Of a stretch of 64,000 bases of DNA, positions 47,687 through 58,632 are shown piece after piece (position 1 is the first letter of the stretch; every line of letters starts with the position of its first letter). A model generated the notes under the pieces. It was not told the DNA's origin, searched no databases, and worked only from the letters and a program-made list of their open reading frames with translations. A program made the translations under genes and the position numbers. Origin of the DNA: Pectobacterium sp. PL152 (GTDB lineage: Bacteria; Pseudomonadota; Gammaproteobacteria; Enterobacterales; Enterobacteriaceae). The stretch is taken from positions 1,798,001 through 1,862,000 of the forward strand of contig CP091064.1 in assembly GCA_021907015.1 (NCBI GenBank), given 5' to 3'.

Positions 47687-48066
47687 ATGCTTCTCCCTAC
47701 CCTACTTCGTGCTGCACACTACAGCGCGCTCATTTTTCTCTCCGCCGCTCTGATGATGAGCAGTCCATTGACTGCCCATGCGGACACACCAACCCAGCGT
47801 CAAGAACTGGCGGCCGCACTGCGTCAGCTCGACGCACTGGAGCGCTTCATTGCACAAAGCGCATCCAGAACCTCCACTGCACCAGGCGAACGCTACCACT
47901 TCGACTACCCCGGCTGCTCGATGATTTAGCGCGTGTACGCACAGGCATCCAGTTCCATCTGTCGCCGTCCCGCGCCCAGCCGCGCGATGCCACCGAGCTG
48001 AGCAGTCACTACCGCCAGGAATCGGTATCCGAACACCGCAACGTCTCCCCAGAAGGCCAGCCATGA
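47687..48066 (+). CDS. RAQPRD family ICE protein (one frameshift)
   Basis: About 126 residues. Signal peptide MLLPTLLRAAHYSALIFLSAAL to AHA-DT. One missing C in TACCCC near 47908 stops the frame early; with it the protein continues RLLDDLARVRTGIQFHLSPSRAQPRDATELSS, carrying the RAQPRD signature that names the family. The end GQP-TGA overlaps the next ATG by four bases. Small periplasmic T4SS component, role unknown. GGAGTG precedes ATG 47687. Confidence 0.78.
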
Positions 48067-48296
48067 CTGCCGCACAGATCAGCGCCTTCCAGACAAACAG
48101 CACTATCACACCTGCAGCCATGTCCACTGTCCTGATCGGCATCGTGTTCTCTGTTCTGCTGCTATGGGGCGCATGGGCCATCCGTACCGCCTACGTCGGC
48201 TGGGCCGAGAACCAACTCAACCAGCGTCAGTTCCTCGGTGTCATCGTGCGCTTTCTCGCGATGTACCTCGTGCTGACGTTTTTCCTCCTCTCGTAA
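48063..48296 (+). CDS. ICE membrane protein, PFL_4701 family (DUF3262)
   Basis: 77 residues, intact. Two membrane helices: STVLIGIVFSVLLLWGAWAIRTAY and GVIVRFLAMYLVLTFFLLS, with GWAENQLNQRQ between them. Length and pattern match the PFL_4701 family. It sits next to the pilin-like PFL_4702 and may act as a small inner-membrane T4SS part like VirB2/VirB3. Confidence 0.82.
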   Translation: MTAAQISAFQTNSTITPAAMSTVLIGIVFSVLLLWGAWAIRTAYVGWAENQLNQRQFLGVIVRFLAMYLVLTFFLLS

Positions 48297-48314
48297 CCAG
48301 AAAGGATCAACCCC

Positions 48315-48674
48315 ATGAAATACCACCACTCTCCCACTCGCCTCGTTCAGCGCGTCGCGCTGGCTTTGAGCCTGACCACCTTGCCCTCACTGTCATTCGC
48401 ACAGGGATTGCCGCAACTGGAAAACCCCTCGCGAGGCACCGGTGGCGGCATCATGGAAACCATCCGTAATTACGGCTACGACATCGTGCTTCTGGTAGCG
48501 CTACTGGTGGTCGCCAGCATGTTCATCGGTGTGTGCTATCACGCGTACGGCACTTACGCCGAGATCCACAACGGCAAGAAAACCTGGGGCCAGTTCGGCC
48601 TGACGGTTGCGGTTGGGGCCGTACTGCTGGTGATCGGCATCTGGCTGCTGACCGAAGCTACCGGCATTTTGTGA
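48315..48674 (+). CDS. ICE membrane protein, PFL_4702 family (DUF2976, pilin-like)
   Basis: 119 residues, intact. Signal peptide VALALSLTTLPSLSFAQG, a short Gly-rich loop (PSRGTGGGIMETIRNYG), and two membrane helices (DIVLLVALLVVASMFIGVCY and FGLTVAVGAVLLVIGIWLLTEATGIL). The size, processing site and two helices are those of a VirB2-like conjugative pilin, the likely role, although not shown for this family. AGAAAGGA lies ahead of ATG 48315. Confidence 0.8.
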   Translation: MKYHHSPTRLVQRVALALSLTTLPSLSFAQGLPQLENPSRGTGGGIMETIRNYGYDIVLLVALLVVASMFIGVCYHAYGTYAEIHNGKKTWGQFGLTVAVGAVLLVIGIWLLTEATGIL

Positions 48675-48686
48675 GAGGGGCTGGAC

Positions 48687-49085
48687 ATGTCAGCGCATCC
48701 TCATATCCGCGCAGACGGCACCGTCACGTTCCTGCCGCATCGGCTCAATCGGCATCCGGTGGTGGTGCGCGGTCTGACAGCCGATGAGCTGTGGATCTGC
48801 TGTGGCCTGTCCGGTAGCGCCGGGTTGCTCATCGGCATCCCGCTGTCCTGGCTACTTTCAACCATCGCTCTGGCACCGACCTGCATTGTGCTGGGCATCG
48901 CCTGCGGCGTGTTCGTTGGTGGCGGCTTCCTGCGACGACAGAAGCGCGGTCGCCCCGACACCTGGTTGTACCGCCAGTTGCAATGGCACATCACGACCCG
49001 CTATCCGCTGCTTACAGGCTGGGTCGGCGGACACCGGCTGATCACGCACTCAGGCTTCTGGTCGACTAGAAGGACAACGCGATGA
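48687..49085 (+). CDS. ICE membrane protein, TIGR03750 family (DUF3487)
   Basis: 132 residues, intact. VTFLPHRLNRHPVVVRGLTADELWICCGLSG, then two membrane helices (GLLIGIPLSWLLSTIALAPTCIVLGIACGVFVGGGFL) and KRGRPDTWLYRQLQW. It resembles a VirB3/TraL-type inner-membrane component. GAGAGGGG precedes ATG 48687; it overlaps the next gene by four bases. Confidence 0.8.
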   Translation: MSAHPHIRADGTVTFLPHRLNRHPVVVRGLTADELWICCGLSGSAGLLIGIPLSWLLSTIALAPTCIVLGIACGVFVGGGFLRRQKRGRPDTWLYRQLQWHITTRYPLLTGWVGGHRLITHSGFWSTRRTTR

Positions 49086-49761
49086 GCCGATTCAAGAACG
49101 AAGTCACACATCTACAGGCACACATCAAGACCCTTCGTATCGGTGCAAGTGCATTACTTCTGGTATCACTGGTGATGGGGGCCGGTTGGTGGAGCGCACC
49201 GCGTGACCTGACCATTCACGTACCGCCCGACCTGCGCTCGGGGAGCGCACGTGCCTGGTGGGAGGTGCCTCCCGAGTCGGTCTACGCTTTCACCTTCTAT
49301 GTATTCCAGCAACTCAACCGCTTACCAACCAATGGGGAAGAGGACTACGCACGCAACCTGCATGCATTGTCGCCGTACCTCACCCCAGCATGCCGTGCCT
49401 TTCTGCAGGCGGATTACGACTATCGCCGCAGTACTGGAGAACTACGGCAGCGCGTACGCGGTGTCTACGAAATCCCAGGGCGCGGCTATGGCGACAACCC
49501 CACCACACGGGTGCGCACAATATCCAATAGTGACTGGGTGGTGACCCTCGACCTCAGCGCCGACGAGTACCACGGCCCGGAACAGGTCAAACGCGCCCTG
49601 GTGCGTTACCCGGTGAAAGTCGCACGTGCCGATGTCGATCCAGCCCGTAATCCGTTTGGCCTCGTGCTCGACTGCTATGACGGTGCTCCGCAACGCATCA
49701 CAACCCCACACCGGAGCCACCGAGTCGTGGCGGTCTGGGTACACAGGGAGAAACCCCATGA
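49082..49761 (+). CDS. ICE protein, PFL_4703 family (DUF2895, TraE/VirB8-like; one frameshift)
   Basis: About 226 residues. N-terminal cytoplasmic FKNEVTHLQAHIKTL, one membrane helix (ASALLLVSLVMGAGWWSA), then a periplasmic domain with YAFTFYVFQQLNRLPTNGEEDYARNL, LTPACRAFL and VRTISNSDWVVTLDLSADEYHG. A shift near 49700 is needed to end as NPTPEPPSRGGLGTQGETP with TGA at 49759-49761, overlapping the next ATG; otherwise the frame overruns the next gene. VirB8-like bridge between inner membrane and core complex. Confidence 0.75.
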
Positions 49762-50654
49762 AGCACCACCCTCTCAGTCTTATCTGGCTGGGGCTGTTGA
49801 CCCTGATGCTGACTCCCGTTGCCCATGCCGTGGAGATCCTGCGCTGGGAGCGACTGCCGCTTGCCGTTCCCCTTACGGTCGGACAGGAACGCATTGTGTT
49901 TGTGGATCGCAACATCCGTGTCGGCGTCCCGGCCAGCGTTGGCGATCGGCTGCGCGTGCAGAGCGCAGGGGGCAGTTTACCTGCGAGCCAGTGAGTCCAT
50001 CGAACCCACCCGATTGCAGTTGCAGGACGCTGACAGCGGCACGCTGATTCTGCTCGACATTGCAGCCTCCCCGCCAAAGACGGTGAGCCGGCGCTTGAGC
50101 CGGTACGCATCGTTGAGGGCAATATCACGCCACCGCGCTACGGCCAGCAACGGGGCAGCGAAACCGACGCCGCCATCACAGAACAGGACAGGCCGGCGCG
50201 ACGTGAAACCCCGTGGCCGTGGTACTGACGCGCTACGCAGCACAGAACCTGTACGCACCACTGCGTACCGTTGAACCTGTACCCGGCATTGTGCGCGTGA
50301 ACCTGCGCCGCGACCAGCCACTCGACACCTTACTGCCGACGCTGCCTGTTCAGGCGACCGCGCTGGCATCATGGCGACTGGAAGACCAGTGGGTTACTGC
50401 CGTGCAGCTGACCCATATGGAGGGGGCTGGATCGAACTCGACCCGCGCACACTTCAGGGCAACTTCCTCACCGCCACTTTCCAGCATCCGACGCTTGGCC
50501 CACGCGGCACCCCGAAGACACCACCGTGCTGTATCTGGTCACCCGCAAGCATGGGCTATCACAGTCACTGCTACCCGCCATCCAACGCTTCGATCCCGCC
50601 AGGCACGTGCAAACTACGACAAACCCGACGACGGAGGTGCAGCATGCGCAGTAA
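49758..50654 (+). CDS. ICE protein, PFL_4704 family (DUF3438, TraK/VirB9-like; frameshifted)
   Basis: Reconstructed length about 298 residues. Signal peptide LSLIWLGLLTLMLTPVAHAV; then ILRWERLPLAVPLTVGQERIVFVDRNIRVGVP, LRASESIEPTRLQLQDADSG, PVAVVLTRYAAQNLYAPLRT, TALASWRLEDQWVTAVQLTH and YLVTRKHGLSQSLLPAIQRF. Breaks near 49968, 50085, 50207, 50415 and 50515. It ends at TAA 50652-50654, overlapping the next start. Secretin-like/TraK-type periplasmic ring component of the T4SS. Confidence 0.7.
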
Positions 50655-52049
50655 CGGTCTGCTGAAATGGCTGATGATCCCCGTCGCACTGCTGGTCCTG
50701 TTCGTTGGCATCCGCATGTTCTCTGGTGGCGACACACAGTCCCCCGCCTCGACAAAGACGGACAGCCAGCTCACCCCAGAGGAAATGAAGGCGCTGGGCA
50801 TCGAAGGGGACACACCACGCGATACCGTCGCGACCCTGGTGGCCCAGGTCCGGCAACTGCGCACCGAGCTGCAAACCGCCACTACCGACAACCGGGCACA
50901 GCGAGAAGAGAACCAGCGTTTGCGCCAGCGCGAAAGCGCCATTGACCAGCGCATCAGCACTGCACTGGAGTCTGAGCGAACCAACCTGCGCCGCGATCAG
51001 GAACAACTCAGCAACGATCGCCAGAAGACCGAGGGTCTGCTGGCAGATTTGCAACGGCGGCTGGACAGCATCGGCAGCGGCGGTCACAACGACCTGCCTG
51101 TCGGCCTCGGCCTGCAAGACGGGGATGCAGAAGGATTCAGCGACGAGGCCACAATCCGCTGGGTAGAGCCTGACGATGCCAGGCAGACTGAGGGGCGTCA
51201 TGGCAACGCTGCGCCGAGCTTTCCGACACGTTTCGGGCCCGCTCAGAAGACGCTGGAAACCACGGCCAACCCTATCACCGATGCGGGAGCCAGGGCTGCT
51301 GGCGTCAAAACTGCCAGAGCCGTCTACACCGTACCGACCAATTCAACGCTGATGGGCTCTGTCGCGATGACCGCGCTGATCGGTCGCGTACCAATCGATG
51401 GCACCGTCAATGACCCCTACCCCTTCAAGATTCTGGTCGGCTCCGACAACCTCACGGCCAACGGCATCGATATCCCTGATGTGGCAGGAGCGGTATTCAG
51501 CGGCACCGCCTCCGGCGACTGGACACTCTCATGCGTCAGGGGGCAAGTTCGCTCCATCACCTTCGTTTTCCATGACGGCACCATCCGCACCCTTCCGGAA
51601 GACAGCGAACGCAGTAATCAACAAAACAATGATCAGAACGGCCTGGGATGGATCAGCGATCCCTACGGCATCCCGTGCGTGTCCGGCGAGCGCCGCAGCA
51701 ATGCCCAGCAATATCTCGGCACACAGGCGCTGATCACCGCTGCGGGCGCAGGCGCGGCATCGCTCATCGATTCGGACAGCGGTCAGATGTCCTACGCCGG
51801 TGCCGACGGCTCCATCGGTACGGTGGGCATCAGCGGCAACGAGGCTGTGGGCCGTATTCTCGCCGGCGGTGTGCGCGACATGTCGGACTGGGTCAACAAG
51901 CTCTATGGACAGGCATTCGCAGCGGTCTATGTGAAACCAGGCGCACATGTCGCCGTCCACCTCGAAAAACCCTCGCCATCGACTACGAGCCTGAAGGTCG
52001 CAAAGTCGACCATCGCACAGGAGAAAGCCATGCGCTCGAACTGGACTAA
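50644..52049 (+). CDS. ICE protein, PFL_4705 family (TraB/VirB10-like; one frameshift near end)
   Basis: About 468 residues. Membrane helix LLKWLMIPVALLVLFVGIRMF, then a coiled coil (VATLVAQVRQLRTELQTATTDNRAQREENQRLR onward), and a C-terminal VirB10-like beta barrel part (VYTVPTNSTLMGSVAMTALIGRVPIDG, CVRGQVRSITFVFHDGT, AVYVKPGAHVAVHLEK). After a shift near 51970 the restored end is IDYEPEGRKVDHRT to LELD, TAA at 52047-52049, overlapping the lipoprotein start by 20 bases. Spans from inner membrane to the outer-membrane core. Confidence 0.8.
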
Positions 52050-52466
52050 ACCGCTGGCAATCATGCTATCCGTGATCGTATTGACCGGCTGCGCCACGAG
52101 CAAAGAAAACCTGTTACCCCATGGCGGCCAAACCATGCAGGAGATCTGGCAGCAAGAAAGCGGCAATGGGGGTCGAGTGGGACAGATGGCCTATCGACAA
52201 CTGCTCGATGCCCGTCAGAGCTTGCGCCGTCCACTCAGCCATGCGGGTGTACGAGCGGCCCCGTCAGAACAGACACACTACACGCGTACCGCCGCCAATG
52301 AAGTACGCAGCCAGTTTCAGCGACTGCCCAACCCCGACCTGCTGATGTACGTGTTCCCGCATCTGGCGGGGACGGACCCGGTTCCTGTACCGGGTTACAC
52401 GACCATCTTCCCCTCTACCAGCGTGTGCAGTACGCGATGCCGGGCGAACGTACGGAGGATTACTGA
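52030..52466 (+). CDS. ICE lipoprotein, TIGR03751 family (one frameshift)
   Basis: About 145 residues. Signal peptide with lipobox: PLAIMLSVIVLTGC, lipid on Cys21. Then ATSKENLLPHGGQTMQEIWQQESG and ANEVRSQFQRLPNPDLLMYVFPHLAGTDPVPVPGYTTIFPLY. A missing C in CCCC near 52413 hides the end YQRVQYAMPGERTEDY with TGA at 52464-52466. TraV/VirB7-like outer-membrane lipoprotein of the core complex. Overlaps both neighbours. Confidence 0.78.
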
Positions 52467-55324
52467 TGGTCTGGTCACTTCCCTGGTGCAAGTCCACGGT
52501 GCCTACCAAAGACGAACAGCCGGACGGCTGGCAACGCCACACCGATGCATTGCATCACGCTGGCATTCCCGAACCCGGTGCCGCAGTGAGGGGGAACCGC
52601 CCCGCCACGCAGGCGGATGAGCAGGCCTTGTACGAGGTTGCGCCATCGTTCGTCGCGTTGCTGCCCTGGGTCGAATACCTGCCCGAATCGCAAAGTATGC
52701 TGCTGGAAGATGGTATCTCGGTTGCCGCATTCTTCGAGCTGACCCCGCTGGGCACCGAAGGCCGCGAGCCAGCCTGGCTGGCTCAGGCACGGGATGCGCT
52801 GGAGAACGCGCTGCAGGACAGCTTCGACGAGCTCGACGACAACCCCTGGGTACTGCAACTCTACGCTCAGGACGAGACCAACTTTGACTCGTATCTGCAG
52901 ACCCTGCATGGCTACATCCAGTCACGTGCGCAGCACTCACGCTTCACCGAGTTCTATCTGCATTCAATGGCCCATCACCTGCGCGCAGTAGCAAAACCGG
53001 GAGGCCTGTTCGAGGATGCCACAGTCACGCGACTGCCCTGGCGCGGACAAACACGACAGGTACGCATGGTGGTCTATCGCCGTACCACTGGCAGCACGGC
53101 CCGACGCGGCCAGACGCCAGAGCAGGCTTTGAATGTGGTTTGTGATCGCCTGAGCGGTGGTCTGGCCAACGCCGGCATCCGCACCCAGCGCCTGAACGCG
53201 CAGCACATCCACGACTGGCTGCTGCGCTGGTTCAACCCACAGCCCACGCTGCTGGGACCCAGTGCCGAAGACCGCGAACGTTTCTACCAGTTAACCGCCT
53301 ACCCGGACACTCACGACGCCGATGAAATCGAGCTGGCCTCCGGGCGAGATTTCAGTCAGAGACTGTTCTTCGGCCAGCCACGCTCAGATGCGGCCCGGGG
53401 CGTGTGGCACTTTGATGGGATGCCGCATCGGGTGATGATGACCGACCGCCTGCGCACACCACCCAACGTGGGTCACATGACGGGCGAGAATCGCAAGGGC
53501 GACGCCATCAACACCCTGTTCGACCAGATGCCGGAAGACACAATGATGTGCCTGACACTGGTTGCCACACCACAGGACGTGCTCGAAGCACACCTGAATC
53601 ATCTGGCAAAGAAAGCCGTTGGCGAGACGCTGGCGTCCGAACAAACCCTGGCAGACGTGCAAGAGGCACGCTCGCTGATCGGCAGCTCTCACAAACTGTA
53701 CCGCGCCAGCCTGGCGTTCTATTTGCGTGGCCGGAATGAAACGGAACTCGACAGTCGGGGCCTTCAACTGGCAAACGTGATGCTGGGCGCAGGCCTGCAG
53801 CCGGTGCGCGAAGAGGACGAAGTCGCCCCGCTCAACACCTATCTGCGCTGGCTGCCGTGCATGTACAACCCGGCCCAAGACCGCAAACAGTGGTACACGC
53901 AACTGATGTTCGCCCAGCATGTGGCCAACCTCTCGCCAACCTGGGGACGTAGCCAGGGTACAGGCCATCCAGGCATCACCGTCTTCAATCGTGGAGGCGG
54001 CCTGATCACGTTCGACCCCTTCAACCGCCTGGATCGGCAGATGAACGCGCACCTTTTCCTGTTCGGCCCTACAGGTTCGGGCAAGAGCGCCACCCTCAAC
54101 AACCTGCTCAATCAAGTCACCGCCATCTATCGTCCACGCATCTTCATTGTGGAGGCCGGCAACTCCTTCGGTCTGTTCTGTGAGTTCGCCCGGCGCTTGG
54201 GACTGACCGTCAACCGGGTCAAGCTCGCCCCGGAGCCGGCGTGAGCCTTGCGCCGTTCGCCGATGCCCGCAGACTCATCGAAACACCCAGCGATGTACAG
54301 ACACTCGATGCCGATGAACTGGATGATGAGCAGCAGAGCAAGGAAGCCGAGGCCGACGAACAGCGCGATGTGCTGGGCGAACTGGAGATCACGGCACGCC
54401 TGATGATCACGGGAGGTGAAGACAAGGAAGAAGCCCGCATGACCCGGGCTGACCGCTCGTTGATCCGCCAATGCATTCTGGACGCCGCTCAGCGCTGCGT
54501 CACTGCCAACCGTACCGTGCTGACCCGCGATGTGCGCGATGCGCTGCGTGAGCGGGGTCATGACACCACGCTGCCGGAAATCCGGCGCGCTCGCCTGCTG
54601 GAGATGGCCGACGCGATGGATATGTTCTGCCAGGGCAGCGACGGAGAAATGTTCGACCGTGACGGAACGCCCTGGCCCGAGGCCGACATCACCCTGGTCG
54701 ACCTGGCAACCTATGCACGCGAAGGCTACAACGCACAACTGTCGATCGCCTACATCTCGCTTATCAACACCGTCAACAACATCGCCGAGCGCGACCAGTT
54801 CCTGGGCCGCCCCATCCTCAACGTGACGGACGAAGGCCATATCATCACCAAAAACCCCTTGCTCTCGCCCTACGTCGTGAAGGTCACGAAAATGTGGCGC
54901 AAGTTGGGTGCGTGGTTTTGGCTCGCGACACAGAACATCGACGACCTGCCGAAGGCCGCAGAACCCATGCTCAACATGATCGAATGGTGGATTTGCCTGT
55001 CGATGCCACCCGACGAGGTGAAAAAATCGCCAGGTTCAGGGAGCTGACACCCGCGCAGAAGGCGCTGATGCTGTCCGCACGCAAAGAGTCTGGCAAATTC
55101 ACCGAAGGCGTCATCCTCTCCAAGAACCTGGAAGTGCTCTTCCGTGCCGTACCGCCCAGCCTCTATCTCGCCCTGGCGCAGACCGAGCCGAGGAAAAAGC
55201 CGAACGCTACCAGCTGATGCAGCAGTTCGGCATTGGCGAGTTGGATGCAGCACTCAAAGTGGCCGAAATGATTGACCATGCGCGTGGCATCACCTCCCTG
55301 CCATATGGACACGCACTGGGTTGA
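52466..55324 (+). CDS. traC: Conjugative transfer ATPase TraC, PFL_4706 family (frameshifted)
   Basis: Reconstructed length about 952 residues, VirB4 type. N-terminal domain with FVALLPWVEYLPESQSMLLEDGISVAAFFEL and FTEFYLHSMAHHLRAVAKPGG; Walker A LFGPTGSGKSATLNNLL near residue 537; ILNVTDEGHIITKNPLLS around the Walker B acid; WFWLATQNIDDLPKAAEPMLNMIEWW (motif C-like), and the end LDAALKVAEMIDHARGITSLPYGH. Shifts near 54232, 55022 and 55193, all at short runs. It powers assembly and substrate transfer from the inner membrane. ATG 52466 overlaps the lipoprotein stop (TGATG). Confidence 0.82.
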
Positions 55325-55495
55325 AGTCAGAAATTTGACCTGCTCCAGTAAGGGATATACACGCGAGCGCAACTTGAAAGAGTAGTCGACTCACGCCTCT
55401 CATCAATACGGTGACCGTCAGCTTCCTTTTGTTTGTCGTGCCCCACTCGGCTTTGCAGTGGACTACCACCATTAGCAACTACATGGTGGCTCGAC

Positions 55496-55942
55496 ATGCT
55501 GACGTATCCCCTTCCATTCCTTTTGCCCAGGCTGAGGCCACTCGCCATCACCGCCTGGTTGTACGCGCTGCTGTTCGCTACCGACGCCTTCGCCGCTGAC
55601 ATCATCGTCGTTACTGATCGACGCCATCCAGTGCAGGTCGAACACCCGTCTGTGCGGGTCATTGAGTTGGGCGCCGCTCAACGCATCGAAGCCGAACTGG
55701 CCGCCAACCTCCCCCAAGACCCCGCCCGCGCCGCCATCATCGTGCAACAACGCCTGAGAGAAGGCGGCACTGCCCTGCAGCAGCGCATCAACGAAGCCTA
55801 TCAGGACGTTGTCGATGCCTGGAGCCTGGGCATCACCACCCTGCCCGCCGTTATCGTTGATCAACGGTATGTGGTTTATGGCGAACCCGACATCGCCAGA
55901 GCGGTTGAACTCATCAACACGCACAGGAGAACTCAGCCATGA
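55496..55942 (+). CDS. ICE protein, PFL_4709 family (DUF1525)
   Basis: 148 residues, intact. Signal-anchor LPRLRPLAITAWLYALLFATDAFA, then ADIIVVTDRRHPVQVEHPSVRVIELGAAQRIEAEL, and a C-terminal LGITTLPAVIVDQRYVVYGEPDIARAVELI, which looks like the cis-Pro part of a thioredoxin-like fold (TTLPAVIV). TraW/TrbC-like periplasmic factor. ATG 55496 (MLTYPL) is taken over 55433 because the longer form has no signal-like start. About 170 bases separate it from traC, so it may have its own promoter. It overlaps the next gene by four bases. Confidence 0.75.
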   Translation: MLTYPLPFLLPRLRPLAITAWLYALLFATDAFAADIIVVTDRRHPVQVEHPSVRVIELGAAQRIEAELAANLPQDPARAAIIVQQRLREGGTALQQRINEAYQDVVDAWSLGITTLPAVIVDQRYVVYGEPDIARAVELINTHRRTQP

Positions 55943-56873
55943 GACGCTCACGCCGCCTGCGCACCAGTATTGCCACCGTTTTGCTTACGGCTGCCAGTTC
56001 GTCGTTCGCCCTCAATACCGCCACCATCGTCGCCTCATCGCTATCCCCGATTGCCTGGAATACCGGGTCACCGGGATCTGCTACTGGCTGCTTTGCACCA
56101 AGTTCGGCTGTTCGGTACGCACCTCCGTCAAAGTCAGGCACTACGTTCCCGACGCCGTGGTATCGAGCTATAGCAACACGGGCGACAACCCGTGGGTTGA
56201 AGTGCGCGCCATGAGTATGCCCAACACCACGGCGCAGAGCGGTGGTGACGGCACCGGCAACCATGGCAACGAGAACAATCTCTCCAGTTTCCGTAACGCA
56301 GACGTGATCGGCCACCCTGGCGGCCAGGCATTCAGCCAGTTTGCCTCGTCATCAGGCTATATCTGCGACGGTGCCGGCACCGCCTTCATGCCGTACCTGC
56401 TGAGCACACTCGATACCATCGCGTGGCGCTACAACATTCCCGAATCGGTGTATCCCGAAGCGCTGATACCCGGTATGCGCGAGATCGGTTCACGCACCGC
56501 ACTGAACCTGTGGGGCAACGTCTATCCACGCGGCGGCTTCCTACATCAAGTGGACAACTACAAAGCCAGCGCCGTGGTCGCCCAGCGGGCAGGCGATATC
56601 GTGACCCGTCGAGGGCAACTGCACGTGTACCAACCCCTGCTCGCCAATGCGCGTGACGGTTACTGGCCTGCAGGCGCATTGATGGAAAGCGATGCCTTGA
56701 CCGGCAAATGGCAAGAACTGGCTCCTCGTCTGTCTTCCTCCTGCAAGGTCTTCCCACATAAAGAATCACTGGCTCAGGCGCAGCAAGACGACTACGCCTG
56801 GGCACTATGGCGACCCTATAGCTGCTGCCAACGACGCGGCCAGATCTTTCTCGGCAGCGTGGATTTCAACTGA
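55939..56873 (+). CDS. ICE protein, PFL_4710 family (TraU-like; frameshifted)
   Basis: About 311 residues. Signal peptide SIATVLLTAASSSFALNTATI; shift near 56060-56090 to ECLEYRVTGICYWLLCTKFGCSVRTSVKVRHYVPD, where four cysteines match the Cys-rich TraU pattern. Then FRNADVIGHPGGQAFSQF, FMPYLLSTLDTIAWRYNIPESVYPEALIPGMREIG, WGNVYPRGGFLHQVDNYKASAVVAQRAGDIV, and a Cys-rich end WRPYSCCQRRGQIFLGSVDF. Periplasmic, F-type-like mating-pair protein. Confidence 0.78.
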
Positions 56874-56883
56874 GGACATGATG

Positions 56884-58279
56884 ATGAAACGGCTCGACCC
56901 GAAAGCGTTTTCAATTCCTGCGCCGCGCCTGTGGCAACCCGCACTATTGGTTACCGTACTGGCGCTGAACAGTGGCCTGGCATTGGCACAGAACGGAGGA
57001 TTCCAGAACAGCGGTGCCATCATTGGCGATGAGGTGATGTACTCCATCGGTGGCGGCAACGCCGTGTCGATGAGCGGTGCGGCCGGCATGCGCTCGATGG
57101 GTGTCGGTGTGGGCTGGAACAGCAACCTGATCTGTGGCGACATGAACATCAGTACCACAATCCAGAATCAGCTCAACGGGCTAACCAACGGTTTCCAGAA
57201 CATCATGAGCAACGTGATCCAGAACGCCACCAGCGCGGTCGCCTCATTGCCTGCGCTCATCATCCAGCGGGCCGATCCGGGGCTCTACAACCTGCTGACC
57301 AATGGCGTTCTGCAGGCTCGTCTCGACTTTGACCGTTCCAAGCTCTCCTGCCAGGCGATGGCGGAGCGCATGGCAGACACCGCAGGCGGTCAGCTCGGCT
57401 GGAACCAGATTGCCCAAGGCATGGCGCTGCGTCAGGCGGTCTCCAGCGCCGATGCCGTCTCGGCTATTGAACAGGCTGAAAAAGCCGGGGCAACGACGGG
57501 GTGCCGTGGGTCGGTGGCAGCAATGCAGGCGGAGCCGGTCAGCGGTCAATCAAGGTCGTCAGTGATGTCACCCGTGCAGGCTACAATTTGGTCAATGGTC
57601 GCAATGTGGCCGACACCTCATCCATCGACACGGCAAATTGCCAAAGCCTGTCCTGCCAAACCTGGGCATCACCACAGCAGGCCATCGACTTTGCCACCCG
57701 CGTGCTGGGCGAGCAGGAACAGCGTACCTGCGAAGGCTGCACCAAGACCGTGACCGTGCCAGGCGTCGGGCTGACACCAGTCATCCAGGACGAATACGAC
57801 ACTAAGCTGGAAGTACTGCAGGAGCTAGTCAGAGGAACCCGCAATACCACTTTCGAGAACCTTCGCGAGGCAGGCAGTGCCTCACTGCCGATCACCCGCA
57901 GCGTCATCGAGGCACTGCGTGACGAACCTGATCAAAACATTCTGGCCCGACGCCTGGCCTCAGAAGTCGCGCTGGCATCGATATTGGAAAAAGCCCTGCT
58001 ACTGCAACGTACGCTACTGACCGGCAAAAAGAGCCAAACGTCGCCGCCAACCAATTGGCAGTCGCCACCGTCGATCAGGAAAGCAACACGCTTGACCGAG
58101 AGATCCTCAATCTCAAAACCGAGCTTGAACTGCGCCGCGAGCTTGCCAACAACTCGCCGATGACCATCATCCAGCGCCACAGTGCACGCGCTACCGGCTC
58201 ACGCGGCATCTATGAAGGCGATCCCGTACCTAACCGTCTTGACCAGTTGCAGCGTCCCAATCCCGGAGGCACGCCATGA
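56884..58279 (+). CDS. ICE protein, PFL_4711 family (TraH-like; frameshifted)
   Basis: About 465 residues. Signal peptide PALLVTVLALNSGLALAQN; Gly/Ser-rich GGGNAVSMSGAAGMRSMGVGVGWNSNLICGDMNI; LNGLTNGFQNIMSNVIQNATSAVASLP; then after a shift near 57500 (GGGG run) VPWVGGSNAGGAGQRSIKVV, TCEGCTKTVTVPGVGLTPVIQDEYD, and after another near 58030 NVAANQLAVATVDQESNTLDREI to QRPNPGGTP. ATGs at 56878, 56881 and 56884 are possible; 56884 has the best distance to GAGG. F-like TraH role in pilus or channel assembly. Overlaps the next gene by four bases. Confidence 0.75.
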
Positions 58280-58626
58280 GTCTTGCCTGGCTGCATTCAC
58301 ACCGCCTGCTCAGTTGGCGTACCGCCAGAGTACTCCTGTGGACGGTGCTATTGCTGGTCATCACCGTCACAGCCAACGTCCTGGGCATCTACTTTGCTGG
58401 CAGCATCGCTGGCTGGGAACACTGGCTGGCCGATACTGGCAGCTATTTCCTGTTGTGGCGCGTGTGCCTGTACGGTGCCACCGTTTATGGCTGGCGGTGG
58501 ATGCGCCGCCGCCTGCTCCTGCGCGATACCAGCCCCGATGCCCGGCGCAGGCTCATTCGTGCCGAAGTTTCCGGTATCGCCGCACTGCTGGTGCTGGAGT
58601 TCAGCCTGTTGGTGCAGAACGCATAG
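58276..58626 (+). CDS. ICE integral membrane protein
   Basis: 116 residues, intact. Three membrane segments: ARVLLWTVLLLVITVTANVLGIYFAG, GSYFLLWRVCLYGATVYGW, and VSGIAALLVLEFSLLVQ, with basic WMRRRLLLRDTSPDARRRLIRAE between the last two. Always between PFL_4711 and the TraG-like gene in this class. Function unknown. Confidence 0.72.
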   Translation: MSLAWLHSHRLLSWRTARVLLWTVLLLVITVTANVLGIYFAGSIAGWEHWLADTGSYFLLWRVCLYGATVYGWRWMRRRLLLRDTSPDARRRLIRAEVSGIAALLVLEFSLLVQNA

Positions 58627-58632
58627 AGGTAG